From Brachypterus glaber (Eukaryota > Arthropoda > Insecta > Coleoptera > Kateretidae): 64,000 nt of DNA. Position numbers and translations under genes: made by a program. Positions 35,627 through 48,631 of the stretch are shown piece by piece (position 1 is the stretch's first letter; each line of letters starts with the position of its first letter). The stretch covers positions 11,571,340 to 11,635,339 of the forward strand of contig OY294050.1 of the NCBI GenBank assembly GCA_958510825.1. The letters are read 5' to 3'. The notes beneath the pieces were generated by a model. The model was not told the origin of the DNA and searched no databases. It saw only the letters and a program-made list of their open reading frames with translations.

Positions 35627-36224
35627 ATATTTTGCACGACCAAGACTAAAACCTAATACGCTTTCATTTTCCGGACTAAACTTGCCGTTTTTCTCCCTAG
35701 GGAATAAAAATCATGGCAACCTTAATAATATTAAAATATTATACTTACTATGTGCTTTGCTGGTTCAAAAATTAGGTTTGGTGGTGTTTTGTAATAAATT
35801 AGCGATTCAAACCAATTTCTTTAATTTTAAAAAACAAAACCTTTAAAAATAACATTGTTATAATAATTTATACATAACTTAAAATTTATCATCTTCGTCC
35901 ATTTTTTTGACGTTTGTGTCAACCATATTAAAAAACAATTGAAATCGCGATAGCCATGAAACTGACTTTTCGTAATTTACAGGCATCTTGATTAAATTAC
36001 GAAAATAAAACAACCGATTTTAGACGCGTCGTTTTTAATTTTAATTTTATCTACCTACCTAAATTATGTTTGGTCCTGCAAAAAATAGTGTATATACCTC
36101 AGGACTAAACTTGGCTGTTTTAGTCCCTTGCATTTCTGTTTCCCTCGCTCGCTACGCTCGCTCAGGAAACACTAATGCAGCGGGACTAAAACAGCCAGTT
36201 TAGTCCCTTGGTATATAAATAACT
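35627..36224. mobile_element. GGGACTAAAC repeat element, copy 2 with two extra segments
   Basis: It is collinear with 24008-24507 but has 70 extra bases at 35981-36050 and about 25 bases at 36142-36166 (CCCTCGCTCGCTACGCTCGC...). The shared 15-codon - strand ORF lies at 35879-35926. Confidence 0.75.
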
Positions 36225-36689
36225 ATTTTTATTCCTCCCAACTAACTGAAATACTATAAACTTTTTAAATTATCATGGTTGAATTTTGGCAAAATTTGGT
36301 ACGCGGCCTTTTTGTTTAGAGAAAAATAGAATTCGAATATTCGCATTTTAAGAAGCACCCTAGCTCATATGTGTAAAGGAGTATGGAGTAACGTTATAGT
36401 AAGGATAACAGGGTAGGGACTACAGCAAAGAAAAAAATAATATTAAGTAGATGTTATAAACGAGGTCTTCTTTACGAGATGTTCATATCCAATTTGCATA
36501 TGTAACTATGTACGTTTCATATTGCCTCAGCCAACTACTATTACAACGTAAATTTTATGCTTTACTGCACACAAAGAAAGAACATCTTAATTTAAGTAAA
36601 TACACATGTGCATCCACAGAAAAAAAATGGTCCAAAATATTTTCGGAGACCATTGTATTCCTGTGAATTTTGTGTCAAAATCGCACCTT

Positions 36690-36945
36690 ATCAGTTATTT
36701 TCATGTGCTTATTTTAATCAGGGTTGTGCGAAACGGGGGGCCTTATCAGTTTTTTGTCCCAAACTTTTTTCTGTGTAACTTTTTTGTAATTTTATTTTTG
36801 GAATATTATTCCTCAGGTCAAAAAAAAAAAGTACTCTTGTTGTAATACTGTGGCATTTTCGAAACCGTTTTCGAAAAAAAATTATTTGAAGGTGAAATTT
36901 TACGGATCGAGGACGAAAAATTAAATACTAAATTGTTGAAAACCG
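36690..36945. mobile_element. Half copy of the 34131-type MITE
   Basis: GTGCGAAACGGGGGGCCTTA, CTTTTTTCTGTGTAACTTTT and GAGGACGAAAAATTAAATAC match one arm of the element at 34131. No mirrored arm and no TA-flanked end were found. Confidence 0.75.
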
Positions 36946-37749
36946 ATTTTTTTTTTTGTTGTTGTGATATTATTGCATCATCTCTATATTTAGCGCTATA
37001 CACTGTTGATTAATTTCTTAGCTGGATAAAATTTTATATTTTTGCACAGAACCATTTAGTTAAAAATCTAAAAAAAAAACGGTGACACAAATTGAATTGG
37101 CCAAAAGAGGCCAAAAGTCAAAATGGCTAACATATCGTCGCTATCTGACGTAACGACGTAATTGACATATGGTTGATCGTTTTTTTTTTAGTGGTCGACT
37201 TTTGATTTATGGGCCCAAACTTAAAAGTTATTGGTTGTAACTTTTGATTTTATATATCTATTTTAATAACATAATGTTTAAAATTATAAAAAATAGTTTC
37301 CCAATCTTGAAAAAAAATCCATTGACTTGAGTTCAAAAAAAAAAAAAATATATATATATATATATTTTGAGAAGTACTTATTTCGAGAGAAAACGCAATA
37401 TTTTATCCACTATAAAATGCGAAGCATATCTTTACGGCATGTTTAATTTAGGAAATTATTTCTCTTGGTGTACAACGTAAATTTTATGCTTTCCTGTGAC
37501 TTACTTATTATATGAAAATTCGTTTTATATGACTAGAGAATAAAAGTTGTGCCCGAACGAAGAATACATTGTATTATTTCACATTTAAGCATGGCATTTA
37601 TATTCACCAATTTTTGTTCCCCGTTTTTTTTTTCTCTACCTATGTTTAAATTAATATTTAAAACTTTTTTCTACAAACATTTTATAAAGTCTAAAATTGT
37701 GATTTGACATTTTTTGATAAAAAAAGGCAATAAGGGCAATAATATTATA

Positions 37750-38466
37750 CAGGGTGATCAGTAACTGCCATGCCAAAATTTAAGAGGTGATTCTGCATCC
37801 AAAAATATTAAAAAAAGTTTCTATAAAGGTTAGTCCGCAAATGAGCCCTATGGAAGCTACAGCAAATAAGGTTTTTAATTAATAACTCTGGTACCCTTTA
37901 AGCTATAGTGACGAGCTTTTGCATGTATACTAGTATTAATAAGGGCAATAAGTTTATGTTAATTTATTTTTTTGAATTTATCCAGAGGCGTCCCTAGACG
38001 AAAAAATGTATTAGGCTTAACACATTTTTGCCCCAAGTTTTTTTATGTGTACTTTTTTTGGATTTTTTGTAAAAAATATGGAATCTTCGAGTAAAAATGC
38101 ATAAAAAATATCATATAGTGTAACACTGTAGGAGTAACCGTTTAAAAAAATGCAATTAAGAGAAAGTAACATTTTGTGCCACCAAAAACGTTACTTTTTA
38201 AAAGGCTATTACTCTTTACTTTAATATTAAATTTAGGTGTTTTTGTGAAGAATACTTTTTCTGTTCAGTTTTAAATAAAGAATCACCCCGTAGCGTTAAA
38301 ATTTTATTGATGCTTTTTTTTTGTTCCTCATTTTATATGTCATCTTCGAAGGGCCGTAGCTCCCTTAATACTCATTTCTGGACCAACCTTTATAGAAACT
38401 TATTTCGATATTTTTCGATGTAGAATCACCCCTTGAATTTTGGCATGGCAGTTACTGATCACCCTG
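37750..38466. mobile_element. Mariner-type MITE, 717 bp, CAGGGTGATCAGTAAC ends
   Basis: It is flanked by TA. The ends are perfect inverted copies of CAGGGTGATCAGTAACTGCC, continuing ATGCCAAAATT. Sub-terminal GATTCTGCATC and GGTTAGTCCGCAAATGAGCC follow the same layout as the elements at 34131, 45800 and 52890. Non-coding. Confidence 0.85.
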
Positions 38467-39469
38467 TATATATTTATTACAAGAAAGTAATTTATTTTAT
38501 ACATAGAAATAAATATTTGTGATAACTATTTGTGATTTGTTAACTTTTTAGTTGTGAAATTGTTACAAAGTACCCTACACTCTCTTGCCACAACCCCTTT
38601 TACATTTTTAAGAGCCCTACTCTCTGTCGAGCATTTATAGCACATTGTGCAAAAAGAACATTAAGGATTTTGTGATCGGGTGTTTTTTTCTGGCTTACTT
38701 AAGACTCACTGACTGCCAAACAAGCATTTTTTTGTTTCCATCACGTATAATTTTTTTCAGCTATAATCCATGATAAAAATTTCATTGATTAACATGAAGT
38801 GTAGAGTTTTTAGGTTATGGACATTGGTCTACATCAACATAACCAAAAGAAGCCATTTAACACATTTTTAGAAAAATCGAATCAAAAATTAAATTTTGGA
38901 CCACCCTAATGGTGCGGATTTTTGTTTTTTTTTTTTTACTTTTTGATATTTTATTCAAAATTAGCGGTATCAAAAATAATCGTAAGCAAAAATTCAGAAT
39001 TTTGGTTTGGACTTTCTTGGCCCACTGTGAGGTTGCTAAAAACGGAAGTTATATTCGAACTTAATTACCCTAAAAAAGCTGTCAGATCCAAATCTACTAT
39101 CAAAAGTTAAAAATTTGTTGGCCTGTGTTATTTTTAATATTATGGCGAAGGCGCCAATAAGAGTTACAATTTTTTTCATAATTAATAAACATTGCATTTT
39201 GCTTTTTAGACTAGCAAGAAAAATGCAAGTCTTTGTTCTCTTCAAAATCTGATTAATTTAGGTCTACTCGTTAATTTAATGCCAAATTAAAAAAAAATGT
39301 CTGTCTTTCTTCAGGTTTTGTCAAGAAAAAACCTTGCATTTTTTTTTGGCCAAAGATATTTAAACAAGCAGTGAAGATATGTAATCCTACGCATTCTATT
39401 ATAATATAATATTATATATAATATAATTAATATTAATAACACAGCCACACAAAATACAAATTTTGATCT

Positions 39470-40010
39470 GGGGTTCCGATTATGTTTACAACACGTTTTT
39501 GGGGTCGCTGAATCCGAATCCGATGTCTATTCCTCCATCACATCAGAATTTTGACATAACCTCAAAAAAACCATAACACCGGCACACAAAAAAAATAATC
39601 TCCAGACCAGACTAGTCAATCTTACGTATTTTAGGTCGCTGAATCTGAATCCAAAGTCAGAATTTAAAAGTCAGCTTTCAAAATGGCGGATCCAATATGG
39701 CGGATTAGATTTTTTAAAAATGCTCGGATTTGCTTGAAACTTGGGGGTTTTTGGGGTCGCTGATTAAGAATCTGGTGCCAGTTTTCGAAAATTAAAAATA
39801 GCGGGTCCAATATGGCAGATTAATGATACAAGACAGGCAGACAGACATACAGACGGACAAACGGACAAAAAAATATTAACGAAAATTTCTTATTTTTTCA
39901 TGAACCACATTAAATATCCAAGAATTGTTTGTCTACGACAATTTTTCAAAATTTGAAACTACCGTATAAAACTATTCTAGCGCAGGCGCTGTGAATAGTA
40001 TAATAAGATG
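39470..40010 (+). repeat. Repeat with GGGGTCGCTGA units, GACGG run and AATAGTATAATA end
   Basis: GGTCGCTGAATCCGAATCC-like strings recur at about 39501, 39632 and 39756. They are followed by CAAAATGGCGGATCCAATA and CGGGTCCAATATGGCAGA, then a CAGACAGACATACAGACGG run (about 39837-39870). The final part, ACTACCGTATAAAACTATTC then GTGAATAGTATAATAAG, is shared with 55540-55860. Class unknown. Confidence 0.55.
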
Positions 40011-40715
40011 ATTAAAGCAAAAAAAAATGATTTTTTTTTGACAATACTTTGTGTAGAAAAATAAAAAGCAGGTTGATAAAGATTCACATTACCAAAAATT
40101 AAAACAAAACAATTATTGCCTGTTGGCCAACTGGTGGCCACAGGTAGTCAATTTACAATTCCAGTTCAAATCCAGGAGGCTATTCAGAAGTAATCCAATT
40201 GAATCTAAATAGGTTTTCGCACATTTCTGCTCTACCATTTACAAATACGAACTTGTTGCTTCTGAATTTGATTTCCTGTTTTAGATTTATTTTATATGGA
40301 GGTATAAATTGGTTGATTCTTCTGTATAAAGTAATTAAAATCCATGCTAATTTATTAAGATGTGCTTATTTTTTTCTTTTTGAGAAAGCGTTGTGAATTA
40401 TTATACATATTTAAAATTTTGTCGAAGGATTTTTTTTAATGACTAAATTTATTTTTCATTAAAAATGTTAAAAGGTAAATATGTTGGTTCGTCAAAGAAA
40501 AATTGTTATTGAATTAAACTACATACGTACGTCTCTATTAAATTAAAGGACAAGTCTGTTATCTCTACGGAATCATTTCCTTAAATTATAGCTAAATTAC
40601 GTCACAATACTTTTTTTTAAATTTACTTAAAACAATCATTATTTAAATAAATCTTTTGGGTTTTATATTTTTAAAATTATGTATCTGGTACTATAAGAAA
40701 ATATGTATATGTATA

Positions 40716-40960
40716 CAGTGCGGTCCAAAAGTCACCTTCCTCTTAACTTTTGAACTAACTCAAATTATCTTTTGACATATAGTTAATATTATTACTATAG
40801 CCTATTATGTAGGGGTTTTTTAATAGAGACGGATTTTTTTAATTATAAGGGTGTTGATTTCTGATTATTTTTTGCTAAAAAATTAGAGTTATTCAGTTTT
40901 TTTAATTGTTTATTTATATCCTTTAATCATTTGGATGATTTAATAATAAAATTGGAGGGC
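40716..40960 (+). mobile_element. CAGTGCGGTCC MITE, left end and part of arm
   Basis: TA then CAGTGCGGTCCAAAAGTCAC, and CTTAACTTTTGAACTAACTC, match the family at 4686. The right end was not found, so the 3' limit is approximate. Confidence 0.6.
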
Positions 40961-41404
40961 GCACCCTACGTATTAAAAAAATATAATGTTTAGAACTTTA
41001 GTGAAAAATGACATCTTCATAAAGAAGTTAAACAAAAAAATATTTAGGTATTTCTGATCTTCACACCACTTTTTTTTGTGAGCCTGTGTAATTTACAATT
41101 AATACTTTTTTTTTTTTTTGATAAATACAAATTATTTCAGCTTGAAAATAATCCCCTTCGATCCTTTTCTTGAGAAATGAGCAATGCGGAGAGACAAACA
41201 TTTTGGGCGTGAATTCACTAAATTATATACTATGTAAGCTTTACATGAGTTTACTTAACATAACACAACAAGCAAGCTTTGAATTAATGGAATTATTGGA
41301 CCGAAAAGAAATTAATCTTGTATGTATAGAAAGGGGTGAAATTCTCAATCCAGTCGGCCTGATTTACTAAAGAAACTTATTTTAACCACGTTGAATCGAC
41401 CCTA

Positions 41405-41575
41405 AACAATAATTTTGATTATTTTTTAACGTTTTTATCAACCAATCATTTAAAATTATTACTGACCACGTGTTTATTTCTGTCCAATCATATTACAGTT
41501 ATATCGGGAATTTTCTATAGTAGAAAATTCTAGTGAGAATCGCTATAGTATTTTGTTTTACGAAGAAATCTTTGA
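41405..41575 (-). repeat. Dispersed repeat, inverted partner of 10904-11095
   Basis: The reverse complement carries AGCGATTCTCACTAGAATTT and ATATAACTGTAATATGATTG in the same order as the copy at 10904. The palindromic AATTTTCTACTATAGAAAATT lies at its centre. Confidence 0.65.
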
Positions 41576-42227
41576 AGATTTCCTCCTAAAGGTGGCCAAA
41601 ATTTTGTCATCGGTTTACCCCTCGACAAAATTTATTTGGTTTGGGGTAATAATTTTTAAATGTTTCCTTTCCACTTTACCATTCAAAATCATAAAGTGGG
41701 AGAGAGCGCACAATAGTAACATGACTAGTTTAGGAGCAGTGCACAAATTACGTAGGGAATATTTCAAGAAACATACCAAAAGCGGGCGAACGGCTAGTAC
41801 AACTTGAAATAATAATCTGTTGAAATCTTAATAGATTAAAAGGATTTATACACTGGCCAACTGTGCATTCGAAATCAGGGCTCCGGGATATTTGCATTAT
41901 CAAATCTGAAACTTAGAATTTGACGTGGTGTTACTCTTAGGTACAAGGTCTGCGCCCCGGGGCGCTTACTTAGGCTCAATTCGAATCGTAAGCCCTTCTA
42001 GATGCGCTAGTTTCTGTACAAACATACTAAATAGGAATAAACTAATAGTTAAATTAGAGTGGTTTTAATCTAATAGATTTTAGCAAAAATTTGATCGGCT
42101 TCAATTAAACATTTTTTGTTAATAAATCCAAACAATTTTATTATTGAATATAAATTGTTACAGTAACATTAACAAAACAACGTTATGTTTTTACTGTAAC
42201 AACTTATATTCTAAAGTAAAGTTGCTT

Positions 42228-42650
42228 GGGGTGTGGTCCAAAAGTCACCCCCTCTTAACTTTTGTACTAATTCAGATAATAATTTTAAAATTGAAAAAGT
42301 CCAAACCAAACATCATAAAATAAAATATATTTTTTTAATTTTTCTGATTTTTTTTAAGAAGTTTTGAAGAAAATTTTTAACCCTATTTTAAAGCTCCAAA
42401 AAATATCTAGAAAAAGGTAAAGTACAAAGGGAAATAGAAAATTTTTTAAGGTTTAAAATAAAGTAGGTTTGGATCTCATGACCTGTTCCTGTTCATGTAA
42501 AAAATTGCCTCCCATGCCTCGCACATTTTAAAAGCTAAAAATATAAAGTATATATCAAGATGTTCAGTAGTCCTATTTCCGTCTTACAAACTTGAATTCG
42601 ATATTTTAAATCATTTTAAAGTTACTAAGGTGTGTTAAATTTTTGACCCA
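42228..42650 (+). mobile_element. Decayed CAGNGCGGTCC-family MITE
   Basis: GTGTGGTCCAAAAGTCACCC and TCTTAACTTTTGTACTAATT match the family's left arm. The right side keeps only AAATTTTTGACCCAATAC-like remains. A small hairpin (ATATAAATTGTTACAGTAA and its partner) lies just before it, at about 42148-42200. Confidence 0.55.
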
Positions 42651-43184
42651 ATACAAAATGTATACAAAATATTTTGTAACAAAAGTTTAGTGACAAATTC
42701 TTAGTATGCAATTTTATAGATAAGATATTTTAAAATGCAGCTATTACAGCTAAGCTATGACTATACTATACTAACATATTTTTTCTAAAATTGTTTAGAT
42801 TTAAAAGGTTCTAAAAACAATTCCAAGAGCTTTTGCTAAATCGAAGCACATATTTTTTTAACGTTTCATTTAGCTATAAAATTTAATGTTTGTACATAAT
42901 TTTATTTGAAAACAATGAATTTGTCCAAAATTATTACATTGTTTCAAAATTAAATTATCATTTTATGTACCCAGTATTGTTCAATTAAATTGCTGGGCTA
43001 GCAAACAAATAGGGATTTATCATTTAACCAAAATTACACTACAAATTACAATCATACAATAGGCCTGATATAATAGGCGTGTTTACAGTTTTATTAAATA
43101 CAAAAAATTTACTGCCATTCAATATAGTCAAAAATCAGTCATTCAATAATACTAATTATTATAATAATCTTTTATACAATAAAC

Positions 43185-43185
<1 letters not shown>

Positions 43186-43275
<90 letters not shown>

Positions 43276-43286
43276 TATTATTATTA
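43186..43286. repeat. (ATT)n microsatellite, about 100 bp
   Basis: A long run of ATT/TTA with few interruptions, giving a poly-Tyr/Ile shadow ORF on the + strand. Confidence 0.95.
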
Positions 43287-44150
43287 TAATTATAATTTAA
43301 TAAAAGTTGGATATATATGAAACAGTACATTTTCTTTCTCAGGAGTGAAATAAATATTTAGTTCATGTAAACAAATATTTAAATTTCAAAATGATTTATT
43401 AATAAGAACAAAATAGTTTATTTGACAGAAATAAAATTTATTTGTCAAAACCATATAATTTAATTGGCCATATCCAACTAAATATTTAGTTGACGCAAAT
43501 AACTGTTTTACCAGTGTGTAGAATATGCGTTCTAAACGTGTTTCATACTATACTTTTTTTTCGACTACAACATTTCTTATTCTACACTGTAAAAAATAAA
43601 TAGAACTGCTGTTGAACTTTTTTTCTCTTTAAAAGTGGAATCCTGGAATAGAACTCCTCAGCTATGGCATTTGATTCCAAAACTGGTACTGGACGTATTT
43701 AAGTTATGATAATTCCATAGCAATTTCGATATGTATACGGAAACGTATACTCAAGAATAATATTCCTGCAATATTATGACTTATAGCATCTTCGGTGTAT
43801 TATTACCGACTATCGAAAATGACAACATAATGGTTTAATTGATACATATAGTTCGAAATCGTGGTGATTTGCAAAAGCTGAAATTCTAAACTCATCATCC
43901 CTGTTTCTCAAGTAGAAAATTTTATCCAATTTGTTATTATTTATCCAATTTATTATTTTAAAGTATCTTTATATCAGGTACAGGGTAAAGCAAGAGTGGG
44001 ACTGTCATATTTCAAGGAAATGGTTTGTGTACAAAGGTAGTGCTAGTTTTGGGAAATACAGCAGTTTTAAGTAAAAACTAATTATTTAAATAAATCGTTT
44101 GTGTTTTAGTTAATACTAAAATACAAAAAAATTTAATAATAAAATATATT

Positions 44151-44487
44151 TTTATCCAATACATACAGATAATAAGACAATTACCAGCCTTATTTTAAAT
44201 AGATAAACTCAATAATAACCGCCGCGCGGCTTTTACTTTATTGAGTGGATAATTACTTATTTTACCCACTCAACTGTCACTTGTCAAATTATTTTCTTGT
44301 AAATGTCATTAAAATTTTTAATAAAAATATGAATTCCTAAGCTATTTATTGGATAAAACCTTGTATGGCACTCATGGGTAAACCGATATTGCCCTCTCGA
44401 AAATTAACCTGCTTGGCTGACGCCTCGCAGGTTAATTTTCTTTCTCATGGGCAATATCTTACTTTACCCACTAGTACCATAAATAAC
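44151..44487 (-). mobile_element. Hairpin-bearing dispersed repeat, copy 3
   Basis: This is the reverse complement of the copies at 6241 and 7006, from TTTATCCAATACATACAG to AGTACCATAAATAAC. The internal hairpin GAAAATTAACCTGC/GCAGGTTAATTTTC is intact. Confidence 0.85.
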
Positions 44488-45457
44488 TATCTGTCTAATG
44501 AATTTGTCTTTAAACTAAGAGTCGGTATATTTAATTATAAAATAATTGTTCAATTTAATTTTCTGATATTTTATGTTTTCATAAATTTATGATAATAGCT
44601 AATTATTGTTTAAGTTTGATATATAATTATATAATTTATAATTTAATTAAATTTGTATTTATATTTATAATTTTCATTTGTTTATAACACAATATTGAGG
44701 TCAATAAAAACTAGCTTTGCATTATTTGGTGCAAAATAAAAATTGCAAGTAATTTCAACACGAGTTAATCCATTATCTCGAGTACAACAGGAAGGCATCA
44801 CATTTTTGTGAAAATCTAGTAGGTAATTTTTAATGCGTTTTTTAAAAAATTATGGAAACATGAATTAATGAATATAGTGTTTTAACTCTTTTTCACTAAT
44901 GAATTGCTTTTAACAAAATAATTTGAATTGCCTTACAAATATTTTTCAAAATGTAGATTTTAACAAAAAAAAAATTAATTAAAAAAATATTTAAAAAAAT
45001 AAAAATTGTACCAGCAGAAAAATTCTAGGCCTTAAGAATGATCATATGATCCATATTGCTATTTGAAGAAAGAAGTTTGGATTACTGCGGGTGGGGAATA
45101 TAAAAATATGGATGTTTTTCTTGTTGCGGTCAAATAAGTACTTTTTTTTTAGTTTTTTTTTTAAGTAGGTACTATATATTCAAAACTGGATTTTTTTTAA
45201 GTTATTCATTGTGTTTTTTTTAATTACTAGATAAAGAAAACTAAAAAACAAGGATATGTACCTATACAATATAATAATGTTATATATATATATAAAATAT
45301 GTATACTATTGTAAGGGTGTTATAGTTTCTTAAAAAAAACCAAAACAGAAGAAGAACATATTAAAAAAAAATTATTTATGGCTCTTAAATTAATACCAAA
45401 AGTGTAAAGAATAGGTTGAACTAACTAAACTAAAAATTATAGGTATTAAAAAAGAAT

Positions 45458-45590
45458 GACTAACCGACGCAACAATAAAAGTCTCGTAAAAATTAATAAC
45501 TGATGAAATTTGAAATTTTTAAATTGGTAAAGTTTTTTATTGGCATATTTATTTGATTAACATTTGGGTCGTCGGTTAGGGAAATTACAA
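45458..45590. repeat. Short element with CTAACCGACG ends
   Basis: GACTAACCGACGCAAC and the complement of GGGTCGTCGGTTAGG bracket about 130 bp of AT-rich DNA. The inverted ends are only about 10-14 bp, so the call is weak. Confidence 0.35.
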
Positions 45591-45799
45591 AATGCTTACT
45601 GAGCAATTAGCAATAAAATAAAAAACAAGCCATGAAGATGTCTAATGCTGCGCATTCTACTGTATACTTCTTGCATTTGCAAGTGTTTTTTTGTCCGGTG
45701 AAGTTTTAAGTTGACATTTATTTATATTATATTTTAAGTTAAAAATAGTTCACATTATATTTACCTATAGAGATATCCCTATTTTTTTAAGTGACTATA

Positions 45800-46040
45800 C
45801 AGGGTGTAACAGAGTCGCATGTAGATATTTTAAGGAATGATTCTACATTAAAAAATATGAAAAAAGTTCCTATAAAGGTTGGTCCGGAAATGAGCCCCCT
45901 GCCCACATTTTAAAAGCTAAATATATTACATATTCCAAAAATATATTTTCAGTTGTCTTATTTACTTATTATAAATTAGAAGTCGATATCTCAACTCGTT
46001 TAAAAGGTATAAGTAGAGTGTTGACTTTTGGACCGCTCTG
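45800..46040. mobile_element. Chimeric MITE with two different family ends
   Basis: It is TA-flanked. The left part (45800-45900), CAGGGTGTAACAGAG then GATTCTACATTAAAAAATAT and GGTCCGGAAATGAGCCCC, belongs to the CAGGGTG/CACGGTG family (compare 37750). The right part, CCTGCCCACATTTTAAAAGC to GACTTTTGGACCGCTCTG, is the right arm of the CAGAGCGGTCC family (compare 5250-5401). The join is at the shared string GCCCCCTG. The two ends match only at the outermost few bases. Confidence 0.75.
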
Positions 46041-46821
46041 TATATTATACAGTGTATAATACTCTTTTTGCTGTGAAGCTGCGAGGAGTATAATATTTTT
46101 GTACAAAAATCCGCGGAGAGCTGTAGTCTTGGCAATTTACTATAATTGCGGGTTTTGATATTAGCAATAAGCTTATTTTTTATTCACCCTGTCGCTTCTC
46201 TGTTATCACCCCCAAACCTGAGAACAATTGCTAATCTGGGGTTTTTACTTTGCTCTTTTATATGGCAAGGACTCAGCCCAAAATTATAATTTTAAACGAT
46301 AAGCCTTCATATACATAATATGTTTTGTTTAAAACAAATTGCTTTGTTTTTCCTTTTCATTTTAATAAAGTCATACAGAGTTATTTCGAAATTTGGTATA
46401 TTTTAAGGATGATTGTACATTTTAAAACAAGTAAAAAGTTTAAACAAAGTTAAAGTGACTCCCAATCAAGCTCTTTAAATTAATTAATTTAATTAAAATT
46501 TTCTCTTTTAATTTTTTTCGAAACGAATCCAGCAAAAAAGTGGTTTTTGGGGCATACAATGTTTTTTTAGACGGCCACAATAAAAATACCGTGTCGAAAT
46601 TTAGAATAACAATAAATGTCTAATTATTTTTGAGGTTATGTTACTATCTGTCAAGTTATTGATATAAATAAAATGTGTATAATACAATAATACAATACTG
46701 AACATACGTAAACGAACAGTGTTTTTTCGGAACGGAAACGCCTTTTGTTTTGCTTACGGTAAAACATACCTTTCAAACTAAGAATTTTTATAAAAATTCG
46801 TTTGGACTTTTTACAAGGACG

Positions 46822-46900
46822 AAAAATACTGTTTTTAGGGTGATTATGGAGTTCCGAGCTCGAAGAGCGAGGTCTGTAATCGCCCTAAAAACAGTTTTCC
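46822..46900. repeat. Hairpin with GC-rich loop
   Basis: AAAATACTGTTTTTAGGGTG pairs with the complement of CGCCCTAAAAACAGTTTTC. The loop contains the smaller hairpin GAGCTCGAAGAGCGAG. The 64-codon ORF across it is a shadow. Confidence 0.6.
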
Positions 46901-47834
46901 TCAGTGTATCATACATTATTTTTTATTTCATTATAATATATTAATAAAAACATAAACAGAGCAAATTTGAGGTTAGAATTCAAATGTCAATAGTTTCAAT
47001 ATTAATCAACCAATCAACGTCTACTATTTTACTTATGCAGCCTAGGCCGAAAAATTATACTTTTTGTACAGGTATATCATACAAAAAGTGCCACTTTTGG
47101 ATACAATCGAATAAAAAATAAGTTTTTTTACTACCTAATTAAGTGGTAGCTTACATATTATCTACCGTTGTCAAGACTTGTTTACCTTGGCAACCAATAA
47201 AATCAGTGAACTGATTTATTATTGACCGTTGTTAAGCATTGTTTATTGACGACGGTCAATAATGAAAAAAATTTAAGACAACTACTAACTTTTTTCAACT
47301 TATATGTCAAACTGACAGCTATGTCAAAATAATTTTTAAACTATATTTTAACTAATATTTGGGGTTACCAGCTTTAGGTAGTAGAAAAAATATTATATTA
47401 TGTGCATAATATACTATTCTTTTAGATAAGGCTGAATACGATCCTGTGTTTATACATCCCTTATACGATAAAGCCGAATATTGGATAGCTTAAAGAAAGA
47501 TACAATATGTTCTCATAACACTAAAAAGAAATGAGGGCCGCGCGCCCGTCGCCACAAGAAAATTCCTGAATATTTTATAATTTGTAACAGAAGTCGCCAA
47601 CTTTTTTGATGAGTGGCTCCAATTAAACGTGAATAATTTAGTTTAATGGTGACATTACGTGTAATTGATATCCTCTACTCAAATCATAATTAGATTTTTA
47701 TACCGAAGCTAGAAATGAATTTTCGAAACTTTAAAATTTTTAAATTAAATTTCAAATTTTCCTTCTTATGTTCTTCCACGTTTCTTTAATGTGATTATAT
47801 TTAATTTTTCCTACGACCTAGTTAGTAGTTAGTG

Positions 47835-48041
47835 CCTAGTTCCCACCCGTTGTCTACACTACAAAAAAATATGTAAATTTACATGATAAAACAGAGGTAA
47901 TAGCCTATTTCCCACCCGTTGCCTACACTACAAAAAAATGTGTAAATTTACATGATAAAACAGAGGTAATAGCCTATTTCCCATCCGTTGCCTACACTAC
48001 AAAAAAAATGTGTAAATTTACATGGTAAATCAGATGTAATA
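47835..48041 (+). repeat. Three 69-bp tandem units
   Basis: CCTA(G/T)TTCCCACCCGTTG repeats at 47835, 47904 and 47973. Each unit carries CTACACTACAAAAAAAT and GTAAATTTACATG. Confidence 0.9.
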
Positions 48042-48113
48042 TGTTGCCAAGCAGGTGCAAGTAAAATTTACGAGATTTAACTTTTTTAGAAACAATACAT
48101 GTATATTAGGGTG

Positions 48114-48631
48114 CCCAGTCAAAATTAAAAAATGGATTTTTTAGGGTCCCACTCCATATAAATGTTCATTTAGGTCAAAAACCAAACCTCATTTTTTTTC
48201 AGATTTTTAAAAAAATATTTAGATATCGCGCCCGGCGGTTTTTTGAGAGAGAAAACATGTTAAGCCTTTTTATTATTATTTAAATATAAAAACGTTGTAA
48301 TCAGACGATTTTAGGAAGGGACATTGTTTTTGAAAAATAAGGGAATATTAAAAAAAATACCCTTTTACATGAAATAATGGCTTTACCAGGGTAAAAACAT
48401 TGTAAAAATTGACGTATGAAGATTATTTATGCTAAAAAAAAGGTTACTTAGATTTTTTTTCTCATGGGTCATTTTTTTTAGACATTTTTTGATAAAAGAA
48501 CCAATTAACACATGAATTTCACATGATTTTCTATTTAAAAAAGCGCCGGGAGGAACCTCTTAATATTTTTTAAAAAATCTAAAAAAAATTAGGGTTGTTT
48601 TTTCACCTAAAGGAGCCTTGGGCGCCCTAAT
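48114..48631. mobile_element. Nested element with ATTAGGGYGCCCA ends
   Basis: TATTAGGGTGCCCAG on the left and the complement of TGGGCGCCCTAATG on the right form inverted ends about 500 bp apart. The interior is poly-A/T-rich and non-coding. Confidence 0.55.

Noticed and set aside
40130..40190. B-box-like AGTTCAAATCC suggesting a tRNA or SINE
   Set aside because: No credible A-box or acceptor stem at the right distance and no second copy in the window.
43079..43300. Poly-tyrosine ORF
   Set aside because: It is translation of the ATT/TTA microsatellite.
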